DNA of 64,000 nt, from assembly GCA_004762125.1 (NCBI GenBank), contig SIHQ01000001.1:310001-374000 (forward strand). The letters are read 5' to 3'. Position 1 is the stretch's first letter; each line of letters opens with the position of its first letter. Position numbers and translations under genes: made by a program. Below are positions 35,423-44,570 of this stretch, piece by piece. The notes under the pieces are model-generated. The model searched no databases, was not told the origin of the DNA, and worked only from the letters and a program-made list of their open reading frames with translations. This DNA comes from Oceanospirillales bacterium (lineage in GTDB: Bacteria > Pseudomonadota > Gammaproteobacteria > Pseudomonadales > Endozoicomonadaceae).

Positions 35423-35904
35423 GCCGTTTCGACAGCCTCGGTTTTGATAAATCGAGGCTTAACGCCCAACTCAATGCCTGTTGCCAGTCTGATACTCATT
35501 GCCTGTTGCGGGGGAGTATACGAACTGTCGTCAGTTTGAATACTCACCAGTTGTTCCAGCAAAGGTTGAAAGAACGCTTCTCTTACCGATGAAACAGATA
35601 CTTCCAGTGGCTGATTAACCGCCTGAAGAATATCTATATCGGCCCGACAGGCCAGAGAACCTCGAACACGCCCTAAACAATCTTCCTGTTGTTTGCACCA
35701 ATAATTCAGCTGCTCTGGTGTCAGCTCTGACCTTAGACAAACAACTGCATTCAGATAATCCGCAGCCCGACTACCTTCAGCACGGGTTCTGATAATGCTG
35801 GAAACCAGCAACTCATCAAACCGACTCTGAAGAATATCCAGCATTTTTCGTATATTTGTTTCAGCATCCTGATTGGAACCCAACCCGAGGTAATAAAGCG
35901 TCAT
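35419..35904 (-). CDS. folK: 2-amino-4-hydroxy-6-hydroxymethyldihydropteridine pyrophosphokinase (HPPK)
   Basis: The 161-residue protein makes the pyrophosphorylated pterin for folate synthesis. It begins [15 protein letters not shown], the HPPK opening motif. [19 protein letters not shown] replaces the usual LGR.R...WGPR..DLDIL, so the pyrophosphate-loop tryptophan and glycine are not conserved. Together with weak similarity in the rest, this marks a divergent HPPK. It follows folB by 30 bases on the same strand, a typical folate pairing. Activity is likely but not proven by the motifs. Confidence 0.8.
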   Translation of the reverse strand: MTLYYLGLGSNQDAETNIRKMLDILQSRFDELLVSSIIRTRAEGSRAADYLNAVVCLRSELTPEQLNYWCKQQEDCLGRVRGSLACRADIDILQAVNQPLEVSVSSVREAFFQPLLEQLVSIQTDDSSYTPPQQAMSIRLATGIELGVKPRFIKTEAVETA

Positions 35905-35917
35905 TCCCTATTCAACT

Positions 35918-35950
35918 CCTTACTCAATCCTTACTCAATCCTTACTCATT
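35918..35950 (+). repeat. Three tandem copies of an 11-bp unit at the folB 3' end
   Basis: CCTTACTCAAT at 35918, 35929 and 35940 (the last with one change) straddles the folB stop codon. The array fills the folB-folK spacer. Confidence 0.85.
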
Positions 35951-36300
35951 TCTGCACGGGTTCGCTGACACCATACTGAAGCCATAGCGCCTTTTAGCGC
36001 TTCTGGTTTACGGATTTTAATGCTGACCTTATCGACATTGAAATGTTCCTGGATCAGGCCTATCAGATCTCCGGCTAACTTTTCTAATAACGCATAACGA
36101 GAATTCTCGCAGAACTTCCGTACAGCCTGGGTGATGGCATCGTAGTCCAGAGCATCACCCAGATCATCCGAAGCAAACGCTCTGGAAAAATCTGTTTCAA
36201 GTTCCAGATCAATAATTAATGGCTGAGGAGCTTCATGCTCAAATTCATAAACCCCAATAACCGCCTGGGTTTGCAGATCTTCTATGCAAACTTTATCCAC
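35935..36300 (-). CDS. folB: Dihydroneopterin aldolase FolB
   Basis: The 121-residue protein converts dihydroneopterin to hydroxymethyldihydropterin in folate synthesis. Motifs: VCIEDLQTQAVIGVYEFEHEAPQPLIIDLELE, LGDALDYDAITQAV (substrate Tyr), YALLEKLAGDL (active-site Glu region) and KVSIKIRKPEALKGA (catalytic Lys). A GTG at 36300 aligns with the E. coli start (MDIVFIE) and has AAGG about nine bases upstream; a GTG at 36312 is the alternative. It is the first gene of the folB-folK pair. Confidence 0.93.
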   Translation of the reverse strand: MDKVCIEDLQTQAVIGVYEFEHEAPQPLIIDLELETDFSRAFASDDLGDALDYDAITQAVRKFCENSRYALLEKLAGDLIGLIQEHFNVDKVSIKIRKPEALKGAMASVWCQRTRAEMSKD

Positions 36301-36591
36301 TTTGAGATACACCTTCTCTAACGATCAATCACTTGAAAAAAGTGATTATAGGTCTTATCACTAACGGAAAATACAGAACCATTCACATAATAAACAGTAT
36401 TAATTCTTCTGTGACTTAAAGGTACCGAGCAAGCGACTACTTCAAACCGAATCAGAATTACTCTCACCACTCTGATCATTTATAAAGATCAAAAAATAAA
36501 CAGAAGAACTGAAAGCTGGTTTATTTTTCATCTGCTACATTTACCAAAAACAACCTCATGGACTTAAACGACAAATAAAAATGGAAATACA

Positions 36592-37552
36592 ATGAAAGCC
36601 GTAATAAAGACTTTAATCATTATAGTCATTTCTATAGTGATTCTGAAAGCTTCAGCGACTCCTATCAATCCTGAATTATGCAGCGGAATAGATTCTCACC
36701 ACAGTGAAGAACTATTCAACTTCCCTCTTTAAGTCGACCAGAACTTAAGCGAACAACAACAAAGATGTGCAAGACAGTTAATAAACAGCCTTCTTTATTT
36801 TAATTATAACGGAACGCTTGATTACTCTGAAAAATTAATTGAAACATTAAAAGTAAAAGCAAATCATTCGGTAGAAAATAGATAAACCAAGAGTGAATTG
36901 GGTTACAACGCTGCTTACGATCACGATTACGATTATACATCCCAGTCTTTGGGCTATTACTCTCCATTACCACTCAAGACGGAAAGTATGTTCTGGCAGT
37001 CTCAGCTAATTGAAACTGCAGCCCTCGCACTAAGCTTTAGTGCAACTAAGACCAAAGAAACATACGCTCTCCCATCAAAAATTCGCAATAAATTACTTAG
37101 TGAAAAGACACGTTTTGGGGAAAACTTTTTATCAAATTTTAATCCTAATTTCTCGCTCGATAACATTAAACCTGTGATTGAAAAGCTGATCATGGTTTTT
37201 TCTATTCAAGACCTTGAAGAGAGTTTAATTTATGCGAGATATCAAAAAGACTTGAAACTAAAGTTGGATTCTAGGCTGGTAACACTTTTATACCTCACTC
37301 ACGCTGTAGCCGAACAAAATAATAATAAAACTGCCATTTAATTTGAAATGGTATTCTTCTTCCTCAGAACTTTTAACAGCAACACCTCATGATATCAAAA
37401 CTAACCTACGTAAAATTAAATGGAAATCCTATTTATCACTGTTTCCACATAATCCAGTCAGCTGGGAAATGGCTTTTGAAGTAATTCCGGAGTTTTTTGA
37501 ATTGAGCAATGCTCTATCAGAGCAATACTTTATTAGAGCAATACTTTATTAG
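36592..37552 (+). pseudogene. Broken gene for an exported protein of unknown family
   Basis: An ATG at 36592 opens a signal-peptide-like start (VIKTLIIIVISIVILKASA) and runs 46 codons to a TAA at 36730. The same frame continues as protein-like sequence (VDQNLSEQQQRCARQLINSL, LDYSEKLIETLKVKANHSV) to a second TAA at 36883, then again to a TAA at 37339. A third part (37343-37552) reads on in the next frame. Two in-frame stops and a shift indicate decay; the parts are AT-rich compared with neighbours. The family was not recognised. Separate small genes are possible but less likely. Confidence 0.65.
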
Positions 37553-37575
37553 AGCAATACTTTATTAGAGCAATA
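37519..37575 (+). repeat. 16-bp tandem repeat, about 3.6 copies
   Basis: AGAGCAATACTTTATT occurs at 37519, 37535 and 37551, with a partial fourth at 37567. It covers the 3' end of the broken gene. Confidence 0.95.
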
Positions 37576-37642
37576 ATGCCACAGAACACTTAAAGCTAGT
37601 TTTTAAACACTGTTTTTTACCCCCTGACCGGATTTTTTCGAA

Positions 37643-37665
37643 TGAGGGCTAATGAATAGCCCTCA
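37643..37665. terminator. Hairpin after tsaD
   Basis: TGAGGGCT (37643-37650) pairs perfectly with AGCCCTCA (37658-37665). It lies 43 bases past the tsaD stop. No long T-run follows on the minus strand, so it is only terminator-like. Confidence 0.45.
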
Positions 37666-37707
37666 AAACGAATACCTGAATACTACAATCAGTACTCATT
37701 AAATAAT

Positions 37708-38733
37708 TTATATGGCTTCCAGCTCTTCCATATTCCAGCGCGGCTGAGGAGCAACAGTGAGTTCTTCAGTCTGCCCGGCCAGTAGACGCTGACAGCCTGC
37801 ATAGGCAATCATAGCGCCATTGTCAGTACAAAATTCAGGGCGAGCATAGCGTAGACTCCCACCTTCTTTCTTAACCATGACTTCCAATTGAGCGCGAAGC
37901 CTCTTATTAGCACTGACACCGCCAGCAATGACCAGCTGCTTCAACCCCGTCTCACGCAAAGCCCGACGACACTTAAAACCTAGAGTGCTTACTACCGCTT
38001 CCTCAAAGGCCAGCGCTATGTCGGCACGATCCTGGTCATCAAACTTTCCTTCCTTCTTACAGGCTGCCACCGTATTCAAGGTAAAAGTCTTGAGACCACT
38101 GAAACTGAAGTCCACCCCTGGGCGATCGCACATAGGGCGAGGGAACTTGAATCGTCCTTCTGTACCTTTTTCTGCCAGCACAGAAATTTTGGGTCCACCC
38201 GGATAGCCCAGATTCAGCATGGAGGCCACTTTATCGAAGGCTTCACCCGCCGCATCATCAAGAGACTCACCCAAAAGCTGATACTGACCTATGCCATCCA
38301 CTCTTACTAACTGTGTATGCCCACCAGACACCAGCAGTGCCAAAAACGGAAATTCAGGAGGATTCTCTTCCAGCATGGGAGCTAGCAGATGGCCTTCCAT
38401 ATGGTGGACACCAACAGCAGGAATACCCAAAGCCCAAGCCATGGAACGACCAATGCTGGCACCGACCATCAAAGCACCAATCAAACCGGGACCTTTGGTA
38501 TAAGCAATGGCATCGATATCGGAACGCTTCAACCCAGCCTTATCCAACACCTGAGTGATTAAAGGTAAAACCCGTTGAATATGATCCCTAGACGCTAGTT
38601 CAGGAACAACGCCACCATACTCAGTGTGCATTTCAATCTGACTGTAAAGCGCATCGGCCAACAGCCCATTTTCACTGTCGTAGAGTGCTATGCCAGATTC
38701 ATCACAGGAGGTCTCGATACCGAGAACTTTCAT
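37708..38733 (-). CDS. tsaD: tRNA N6-threonylcarbamoyladenosine transferase TsaD
   Basis: The 341-residue ASKHA-fold enzyme transfers threonylcarbamoyl to A37 of ANN-decoding tRNAs with TsaB and TsaE. Motifs: [17 protein letters not shown] at the start, the metal-binding [39 protein letters not shown] and [13 protein letters not shown]. The start is the ATG at 38733; the extension to 38808 is not conserved. It is divergent from rpsU, a very common gammaproteobacterial arrangement. Confidence 0.97.
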   Translation of the reverse strand: MKVLGIETSCDESGIALYDSENGLLADALYSQIEMHTEYGGVVPELASRDHIQRVLPLITQVLDKAGLKRSDIDAIAYTKGPGLIGALMVGASIGRSMAWALGIPAVGVHHMEGHLLAPMLEENPPEFPFLALLVSGGHTQLVRVDGIGQYQLLGESLDDAAGEAFDKVASMLNLGYPGGPKISVLAEKGTEGRFKFPRPMCDRPGVDFSFSGLKTFTLNTVAACKKEGKFDDQDRADIALAFEEAVVSTLGFKCRRALRETGLKQLVIAGGVSANKRLRAQLEVMVKKEGGSLRYARPEFCTDNGAMIAYAGCQRLLAGQTEELTVAPQPRWNMEELEAI

Positions 38734-39046
38734 ACATTGTCCTGATTTATGCTGCGGATCTGTTTCATCATGTGAAAAGTACCCACAGTCTTTATGGATT
38801 TCCATCATTCATGCCGGTTTAAATCCCTGCGGTTCAGGGAGCAATAGCTGTCGATGATGGCTTCCGATATTCGCTAAAAAGGAGCACATAATACTGCAAA
38901 ACCTATCGCTTCAGCCAACTTGGACTGCAAGCCGGAGCAATCTGACTAAATTGACTATTGACCTATGGACAAAACAGTTGCAAAAAGCGTATTTTGCATT
39001 TACTTGAAATAGTCTATAAAATTCGCACCCCTGAAAATACGCGGCT

Positions 39047-39074
39047 AGTCTGTTGCATTAGCACAGACTTTTTT
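39047..39074 (+). terminator. First terminator-like hairpin in the rpsU leader
   Basis: AGTCTGT (39047-39053) pairs with ACAGACT (39063-39069), followed by a run of T to 39074. It lies about 190 bases before the rpsU start codon and reads in the same direction. Confidence 0.65.
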
Positions 39075-39097
39075 GCGGGTCGGAAATTATGCTTCTT

Positions 39098-39129
39098 CCT
39101 GATTTCTATAGGAAAACAGGGTTTTTTTT
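39098..39129 (+). terminator. Second terminator-like hairpin in the rpsU leader
   Basis: CCTG-A-TTTC (39098-39106) pairs with GAAA-A-CAGG (39112-39120) with one A-A mismatch, followed by G and eight T (39122-39129). Confidence 0.6.
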
Positions 39130-39262
39130 CCGCTCTATCTGCTTATTCAGTCTCATGGATCGACTGAAAAGGGTAGGAGGGGTAAAGACCAGATGTTATG
39201 ATGCCGGGCTGTAATCTAACCTCAATTGAACTAACGAATTTTTAAAGGAAGGTGATCTCTGC

Positions 39263-39478
39263 ATGCCTGCTGTTAAAGTTAAAGAGAATGAACCGTTTGA
39301 CGTAGCTCTGCGCCGTTTTAAGCGCTCCTGCGAAAAAGCCGGTATCCTGGCTGAAGTACGTCGTCGTGAACATTACGAAAAGCCTACTTCCGTTCGCAAG
39401 CGTAAAGCAGCTGCTGCCGTTAAGCGTCATTTGAAAAAACTGCAGCGCGAACAGCGTCGTCGCGAACGTCTGTATTGA
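39263..39478 (+). CDS. rpsU: 30S ribosomal protein S21
   Basis: The 71-residue basic protein is S21 throughout: [55 protein letters not shown]21 helps 30S subunits start translation. The ATG at 39263 follows AAGGAAGGTGAT. It is the first gene of the macromolecular synthesis operon rpsU-yqeY-dnaG-rpoD, which links initiation of translation, replication and transcription. Confidence 0.98.
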   Translation: MPAVKVKENEPFDVALRRFKRSCEKAGILAEVRRREHYEKPTSVRKRKAAAAVKRHLKKLQREQRRRERLY

Positions 39479-39569
39479 TTTCTGATTTTTAGATTTCAGT
39501 ATTTTCAATGCTGTAATTGATACTCCTGACAGGATCTCCTGACAGGTTGACAACTACCGGGGAAGCTAA

Positions 39570-40019
39570 ATGAGTGAATGCAAAGTCAAGGATCAATTGG
39601 CTGCTGCAATGAAGGATGCCATGCGTGCTCGTGAAAAAGTACGTCTGGGAACTATCCGGATGGCTCTGGCGGAACTGAAGCGTATTGAAATTGATGAGAA
39701 ATCGCTCGACGACACCCGTGCCCTCGCAGCACTCGACAAGATGGCCAAGCAACGCCGTGATGCCATCACCCAGTTCGAGTCTGCAGGGCGCACCGATCTC
39801 TCCGATACGGAAAAAGCCGAATTGGTAGTGATCAAAGAATTTCTCCCTGAACAACTCTCCTCTGACAAAATCACCCAGCTAGTTAACGATGCTATTGCCA
39901 GTAGCGGTGCCGAAGGCATGCGTGATATGGGCAAGGTTATGGGCTTAGTCAAACCTCAGGTTCAAGGTCGTGCTGACATGAACCAAGTCAGCCAGATCGT
40001 CAAGCAACAGCTAGCCTGA
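39570..40019 (+). CDS. yqeY: GatB/YqeY-domain protein
   Basis: The 149-residue protein has the YqeY pattern: LKDQLAAAMKDAMRAREKVRLGTIRMALAELK-like start, RRDAITQFESAGRTDL, EFLPEQLS and GMRDMGKVMG. The fold resembles the tRNA-binding tail of amidotransferase subunit GatB. A role in tRNA binding or amidation is suspected but not established. GGGGAAG precedes the ATG. It sits 91 bases after rpsU and 103 bases before dnaG, its usual place in pseudomonad-type genomes. Confidence 0.93.
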   Translation: MSECKVKDQLAAAMKDAMRAREKVRLGTIRMALAELKRIEIDEKSLDDTRALAALDKMAKQRRDAITQFESAGRTDLSDTEKAELVVIKEFLPEQLSSDKITQLVNDAIASSGAEGMRDMGKVMGLVKPQVQGRADMNQVSQIVKQQLA

Positions 40020-40122
40020 TTACCCGTTAATTCCTAGTCGCACAACTCGCTCACTGACATTCCTCTTCATTCCGATGTAATATCGGTGAACTCCTGTTCT
40101 CTTTTTTTGGCGTTCTGCTGCT

Positions 40123-42090
40123 ATGGCTGGTCGTATTCCACAGACGTTCATTGACGACCTGTTATCCCGAATCGATATCGTGGATATTGTAGACAGTCGT
40201 GTGAAACTGAAAAAAACAGGTCGAAACTACTCTGCCTGCTGCCCTTTCCACCAGGAAAAAACTCCCTCTTTCAGCGTCAGCCCCGACAAACAGTTTTATT
40301 ATTGTTTTGGATGTGGTGCCAGCGGCAACGCTCTTGGCTTTGTCATGGACTTCGATCACCTCGACTTTCCGGCAGCCGTAGACAACCTCTCCGGTTTGAT
40401 GGGAATGGAAGTACCTAGAGAGCAAGGAAGTAACAGAAGCCATCGCCCGGATTATTCTGAACTCTATGAACTGATGCGAAAAGCATCCGTCTGGTACGAA
40501 GATCAACTCCGTAAGGCAGGTGACGCTCCAAAAGCCATCAGCTACCTGAAAAATCGCGGACTTGATGGCCAAACCTGCAAACAATTCGGCGTTGGCTTTG
40601 CTCCTTTAGGCTGGGATCATCTGCAAAAATTGCTGGGGGACACTCCGGAAAAGGAAGATCAGCTGGTAAAAACCGGCATGCTGGTTGAAAACGAAGAGAG
40701 CAAGAAGCGGTACGATCGTTTTCGTGATCGAATTATGTTCCCTATCAAGGACAGCCGTGGTCGCATTATTGCTTTCGGTGGCCGCGTTTTAGGCGATGCC
40801 AAACCAAAATACCTGAACTCGCCAGAATCCCCCATTTTTCATAAGGGCAGAGAGCTTTACGGCCTGTACGAAGCAAAGCAGAACAACCGCAATCTAGAAC
40901 GGGTAGTGGTGGTCGAAGGCTATATGGATGTAGTTGCCCTGGCCCAACTGGGCATCAGTTACGCAGTGGCCACCCTTGGTACAGCGACAACACTGGATCA
41001 TATGCAGCGCCTGTTCAAAATGGTACCGGAAGTAGTGTTCTGCTTTGACGGTGACGACGCCGGTCGCAGAGCAGCATGGCGAGCACTGGAATCCACTCTC
41101 CCGGTCATGCAGGATGGCAAACAGGCTCGATTCCTGTTTCTGCCCCAAGGGGAAGACCCGGACAGCATGGTTCGGCAAGAAGGCAAAGAGGCTTTTCTAA
41201 AACGCATCAAGATGGATGCTCTCAGTCTGGATAATTTTTTATTCAGGGAGCTGGAAGACGGACTTGATCTGGACTCAATGGATGGCCGAGCCCGACTGAC
41301 TAAATTGGCACAGCCATATCTTGGCAAACTGCCAGACAGCATTTTCAAGAAGCTGGTTCTACAACGACTTTCTGATCTGACCGGACTCGACAGCAGTACT
41401 CTGGCAGCTCACCTTGCAGAAGAAGTGCAACAGAAACCTACAGCACCTGCCGAGCCAACTCATAAGCATGAGCCGCCGACCTACGACACTGAACAAGTCA
41501 TAGATTACGATTATGCTCATATGGCTCCTCATGCTGACAGTTATCATGAGTACCCTAAAACCAATAACCAACAACATTTCAGAAAGCACTACAAAGGTTT
41601 CAAAAAACAATTCCAACAATCTGCACTAGCAACCCCTATCAAAGTCGGGCTGTCCATTTACGCTATACGACATTTGCTCTGCAATACCAGGTTGGCGACA
41701 CAGGTTGAGCAAATTAGCTCTCTGGAACAGGACAGTCATCCTGACACTCTGCTACTGATAAAACTGATCAAAGCTCTGCAATTACAACCTAATCTCTCCA
41801 CCATTGCTCTGATCGCTCAGTGGCACGGCACTACTCAGGGCGAGCGCCTTCAGCATGTTGCCACCCTCGAACTGGGCCACCAACCTAACGACGGGGAATT
41901 CTGGGAAGCTATTCAGCGCATTCGTGATCGCGTCAAACTTACTGAATCCAGGTCTGCTTCTGACGCTCTGAAACATAGCCTGAACAGTAAAAGACCGGAT
42001 CAGATTGACTCCGATGACAAGAGCCGTCTTGAAGCACTTTTGGAAAAACAGCGACAGCGATTTGGTGTAAAAGACTCCTCCAAGCCATAA
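40123..42090 (+). CDS. dnaG: DNA primase DnaG
   Basis: The 655-residue primase makes RNA primers at the replication fork. The N-terminal zinc ribbon (about residues 38-65) has CCPFHQEKTPSF and YYCFGCGASGN. The catalytic core carries RDRIMFPIKDSRGRIIAFGGRVLG and the TOPRIM signature VVEGYMDVVALAQ, with FDGDDAGRRAA for metal binding. The C-terminal third is the variable linker and DnaB-binding helical domain (REFWEAIQ-type GEFWEAIQRIRD near the end). The start at 40123 gives the usual MAGRIPQTFIDDLLSR. Confidence 0.97.
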   Translation: MAGRIPQTFIDDLLSRIDIVDIVDSRVKLKKTGRNYSACCPFHQEKTPSFSVSPDKQFYYCFGCGASGNALGFVMDFDHLDFPAAVDNLSGLMGMEVPREQGSNRSHRPDYSELYELMRKASVWYEDQLRKAGDAPKAISYLKNRGLDGQTCKQFGVGFAPLGWDHLQKLLGDTPEKEDQLVKTGMLVENEESKKRYDRFRDRIMFPIKDSRGRIIAFGGRVLGDAKPKYLNSPESPIFHKGRELYGLYEAKQNNRNLERVVVVEGYMDVVALAQLGISYAVATLGTATTLDHMQRLFKMVPEVVFCFDGDDAGRRAAWRALESTLPVMQDGKQARFLFLPQGEDPDSMVRQEGKEAFLKRIKMDALSLDNFLFRELEDGLDLDSMDGRARLTKLAQPYLGKLPDSIFKKLVLQRLSDLTGLDSSTLAAHLAEEVQQKPTAPAEPTHKHEPPTYDTEQVIDYDYAHMAPHADSYHEYPKTNNQQHFRKHYKGFKKQFQQSALATPIKVGLSIYAIRHLLCNTRLATQVEQISSLEQDSHPDTLLLIKLIKALQLQPNLSTIALIAQWHGTTQGERLQHVATLELGHQPNDGEFWEAIQRIRDRVKLTESRSASDALKHSLNSKRPDQIDSDDKSRLEALLEKQRQRFGVKDSSKP

Positions 42091-42610
42091 GACAACAGAC
42101 GTGCAAAAGTTAAGTTGCCATGGTCAAGCCTTGTCAGGCAAGGGGCTAAAACTTCTTTCTCCAACGACTGGCAATTATTTTTTTCTCGGCTAACTTATGG
42201 CGACGCACGTATTTTTAGGTATACTTGAATTTCACTGTGCTATGTGGGAAGCCGTTATTGACCACACACCTGATTTTGAATCCGGTCTGAAATAGCTACA
42301 AGCAAGTGTGATTTAGTAGTCTGGAACTGGTTGTTCACAACTGAATACTGATGGCTTCCGAAGCAAAGCTGTACGGGTAGAAATCAAACCGGCAACTGCA
42401 AATCGTCACGGTAACAAGCCAAGGAACGGGAATCTTCACCATGGATAGAATATTTCAGGTGCCTCGTCCTATAAAGATCGTGCGCGTTTTTTATAACGTT
42501 TGCGCATAGCGAACGTGTTCATGTATGGAAAAACCCACAGATTTTGAGCTATAATTGCCTGCTTACGTTTTTTTCGTCCGGCACTCCACTTTCGCTGTTA
42601 AAGGGTTGAT
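42091..42610. other. dnaG-rpoD intergenic region
   Basis: This 520-base gap carries a possible terminator, with outer stem TTGCCA (42115-42120)/TGGCAA (42169-42174), inner stem CCTTG/CAAGG (42129-42143) and a following T-run to 42184. It also has a good -10 hexamer TATAAT at 42550-42555, some 55 bases ahead of rpoD. The region just upstream has no strong -35. rpoD therefore probably has its own promoter in addition to operon read-through. Confidence 0.45.
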
Positions 42611-44428
42611 ATGTCAGCTAACTCGCAACAACAATCCCGACTGAAAGAGCTTATCGCTCGCGGTAAGGAACAGGGATACCTGACTTACGCGGAGGTAAAC
42701 GACCACCTGCCCGAGGATATCTCGGATCCGGATCAGGTGGAAGATATTATTCGCATGATCAACGACATGGGTATCACAGTCTACGAGACAGCGCCGGACG
42801 CTGATACCCTACTCCTCGCCGAAGCCGATACCGATGAAGCCGCCGCAGAAGAAGCTGCTGCTGCTCTGGCTGCCGTAGAACAGGAAGCCGGTCGCACAAC
42901 AGACCCAGTACGCATGTACATGCGTGAAATGGGCACTGTTGAATTGCTGACCCGTGAAGGCGAAATCCAGATTGCCAAGCGCATCGAGGAAGGTCTTCGT
43001 GAAGTCATGTGTGCTCTTGCTATATTTCCGGGCTCTGTCCAGCTGATTCTGGACGAATACGATCGCATTGTTGAAGAAGAAGGTCGCCTGACCGATCTGA
43101 TCAGTGGTTACATTGATCCGGACTCCGATCCTGTCCCTGCGCCTGTTATCGCTCCTGTCGTTCAAGAGAAGTTCGATAACTCGAACACTGACGATGACGA
43201 AGATGAAGAACCTGGCGGTCTGTGTCCGGAAGAAGCCAAAGAGCGTTTCGATGCTCTGCGCGGAAAGCATGACATTGTTCTGAAACTTCTTGAAACCGAA
43301 GCGTTTGGCACTCAGGTAGTAAAAGACGCTCAGCGTGAGTTGGCAGAAGCATTTATGCCACTGAAGCTGATTCCACGCGTTTTTGACATGCTGGTCTTCC
43401 GTATTCGTAACACTCTGGATCGCATTCGCAGTAACGAACGTGCCATCATGCAGTTCTGCGTACGTCGTGCCAAAATGCCGCGAAAGATTTTCCTGAAAAC
43501 TTTCCCGAGCAATGAAACCAATCTGGGATGGATGAACGATATTACTTCGGGCAGCGCAGGCTACTCCGAAGCTATTGAAAAGTATCGTGATGAAATTATT
43601 CGTGCTCAGAAGAAACTTATCAGCGCTGAACGTGAGTACGGCTGCACTCTAATCCAGATTAAAGACATCAACCGTAAGATGTCTTTGGGTGAAGCTCGTG
43701 CCCGTCGCGCCAAGAAAGAAATGGTTGAGGCTAACCTGCGCCTGGTTATCTCCATTGCCAAGAAGTACACCAACCGTGGACTTCAGTTCCTGGATCTGAT
43801 TCAGGAAGGCAATATCGGCCTAATGAAGGCAGTAGATAAGTTTGAATACCGTCGTGGCTATAAGTTCTCTACTTATGCTACCTGGTGGATTCGTCAGGCT
43901 ATTACTCGCTCGATTGCCGACCAGGCCAGAACCATCCGTATTCCGGTTCACATGATTGAAACCATCAACAAGTTGAACCGTATCTCCCGCCAGATGTTGC
44001 AGGAGATGGGTCGTGAACCGACTCCGGAAGAACTGGCTGTACGCATGGAAATGCCGGAAGACAAGATTCGCAAGGTACTGAAGATTTCCAAGGAGCCTAT
44101 CTCCATGGAAACACCTATCGGTGATGATGAAGACTCTCATCTGGGTGACTTTATCGAAGATGCGACTATCCAGTCTCCGATCGACCGTGCAACGGGTACT
44201 GGTTTGAAAGAGTCTACTCGCAGCGTACTGTCTGGCCTGACCGCTCGTGAAGCTAAAGTTCTTCGTATGCGTTTCGGTATCGATATGAATACCGATCATA
44301 CGCTGGAAGAAGTGGGCAAACAGTTTGACGTTACTCGTGAGCGTATTCGTCAGATCGAAGCCAAGGCTCTGCGAAAGCTACGCCACCCAACCCGCTCAGA
44401 TCACCTGAGAAGCTTCCTGGACGAATAA
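42611..44428 (+). CDS. rpoD: RNA polymerase primary sigma factor RpoD (sigma-70)
   Basis: The 605-residue sigma factor has all regions: 1.1 at the N-terminus ([21 protein letters not shown]), an acidic nonconserved insert (about 180-215, [10 protein letters not shown]), region 1.2 ([21 protein letters not shown]), region 2 ([35 protein letters not shown]), region 3 and region 4 ([20 protein letters not shown]). It directs RNA polymerase to housekeeping promoters. A strong terminator follows 20 bases downstream. Confidence 0.98.
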   Translation: MSANSQQQSRLKELIARGKEQGYLTYAEVNDHLPEDISDPDQVEDIIRMINDMGITVYETAPDADTLLLAEADTDEAAAEEAAAALAAVEQEAGRTTDPVRMYMREMGTVELLTREGEIQIAKRIEEGLREVMCALAIFPGSVQLILDEYDRIVEEEGRLTDLISGYIDPDSDPVPAPVIAPVVQEKFDNSNTDDDEDEEPGGLCPEEAKERFDALRGKHDIVLKLLETEAFGTQVVKDAQRELAEAFMPLKLIPRVFDMLVFRIRNTLDRIRSNERAIMQFCVRRAKMPRKIFLKTFPSNETNLGWMNDITSGSAGYSEAIEKYRDEIIRAQKKLISAEREYGCTLIQIKDINRKMSLGEARARRAKKEMVEANLRLVISIAKKYTNRGLQFLDLIQEGNIGLMKAVDKFEYRRGYKFSTYATWWIRQAITRSIADQARTIRIPVHMIETINKLNRISRQMLQEMGREPTPEELAVRMEMPEDKIRKVLKISKEPISMETPIGDDEDSHLGDFIEDATIQSPIDRATGTGLKESTRSVLSGLTAREAKVLRMRFGIDMNTDHTLEEVGKQFDVTRERIRQIEAKALRKLRHPTRSDHLRSFLDE

Positions 44429-44448
44429 CACTTCGCTACAGAAAGCTA

Positions 44449-44477
44449 AAAAAAGCCGTGCATTGCACGGCTTTTTT
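44449..44477 (+). terminator. Intrinsic terminator after rpoD
   Basis: GCCGTGC (44455-44461), ATT, GCACGGC (44465-44471) flanked by A and T runs. It ends the macromolecular synthesis operon. Confidence 0.9.
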
Positions 44478-44570
44478 ATTTCCCACTACTTCTTACAATT
44501 TCTTTTCACAACCTCTGCTGACTGTTATAAATACGACACTTATTACATAACTCGGATTGCAGGAAGCAAG

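Larger units (their letters stand above)
38734..39262. other. tsaD-rpsU intergenic region with rpsU leader elements
   Basis: This holds a weak sigma-70-like pair, TTGCAT (38994-38999) and TATAAA (39015-39020) 15 bases apart, and two terminator-like hairpins reading towards rpsU (listed separately). No coding frame is credible. The leader from about 39027 to the rpsU start would be some 235 bases long. Confidence 0.5.

Noticed and set aside
38734-38808. 25-residue N-terminal extension of TsaD
   Set aside because: The conserved family start [12 protein letters not shown] begins at 38733 with its own AGGA.
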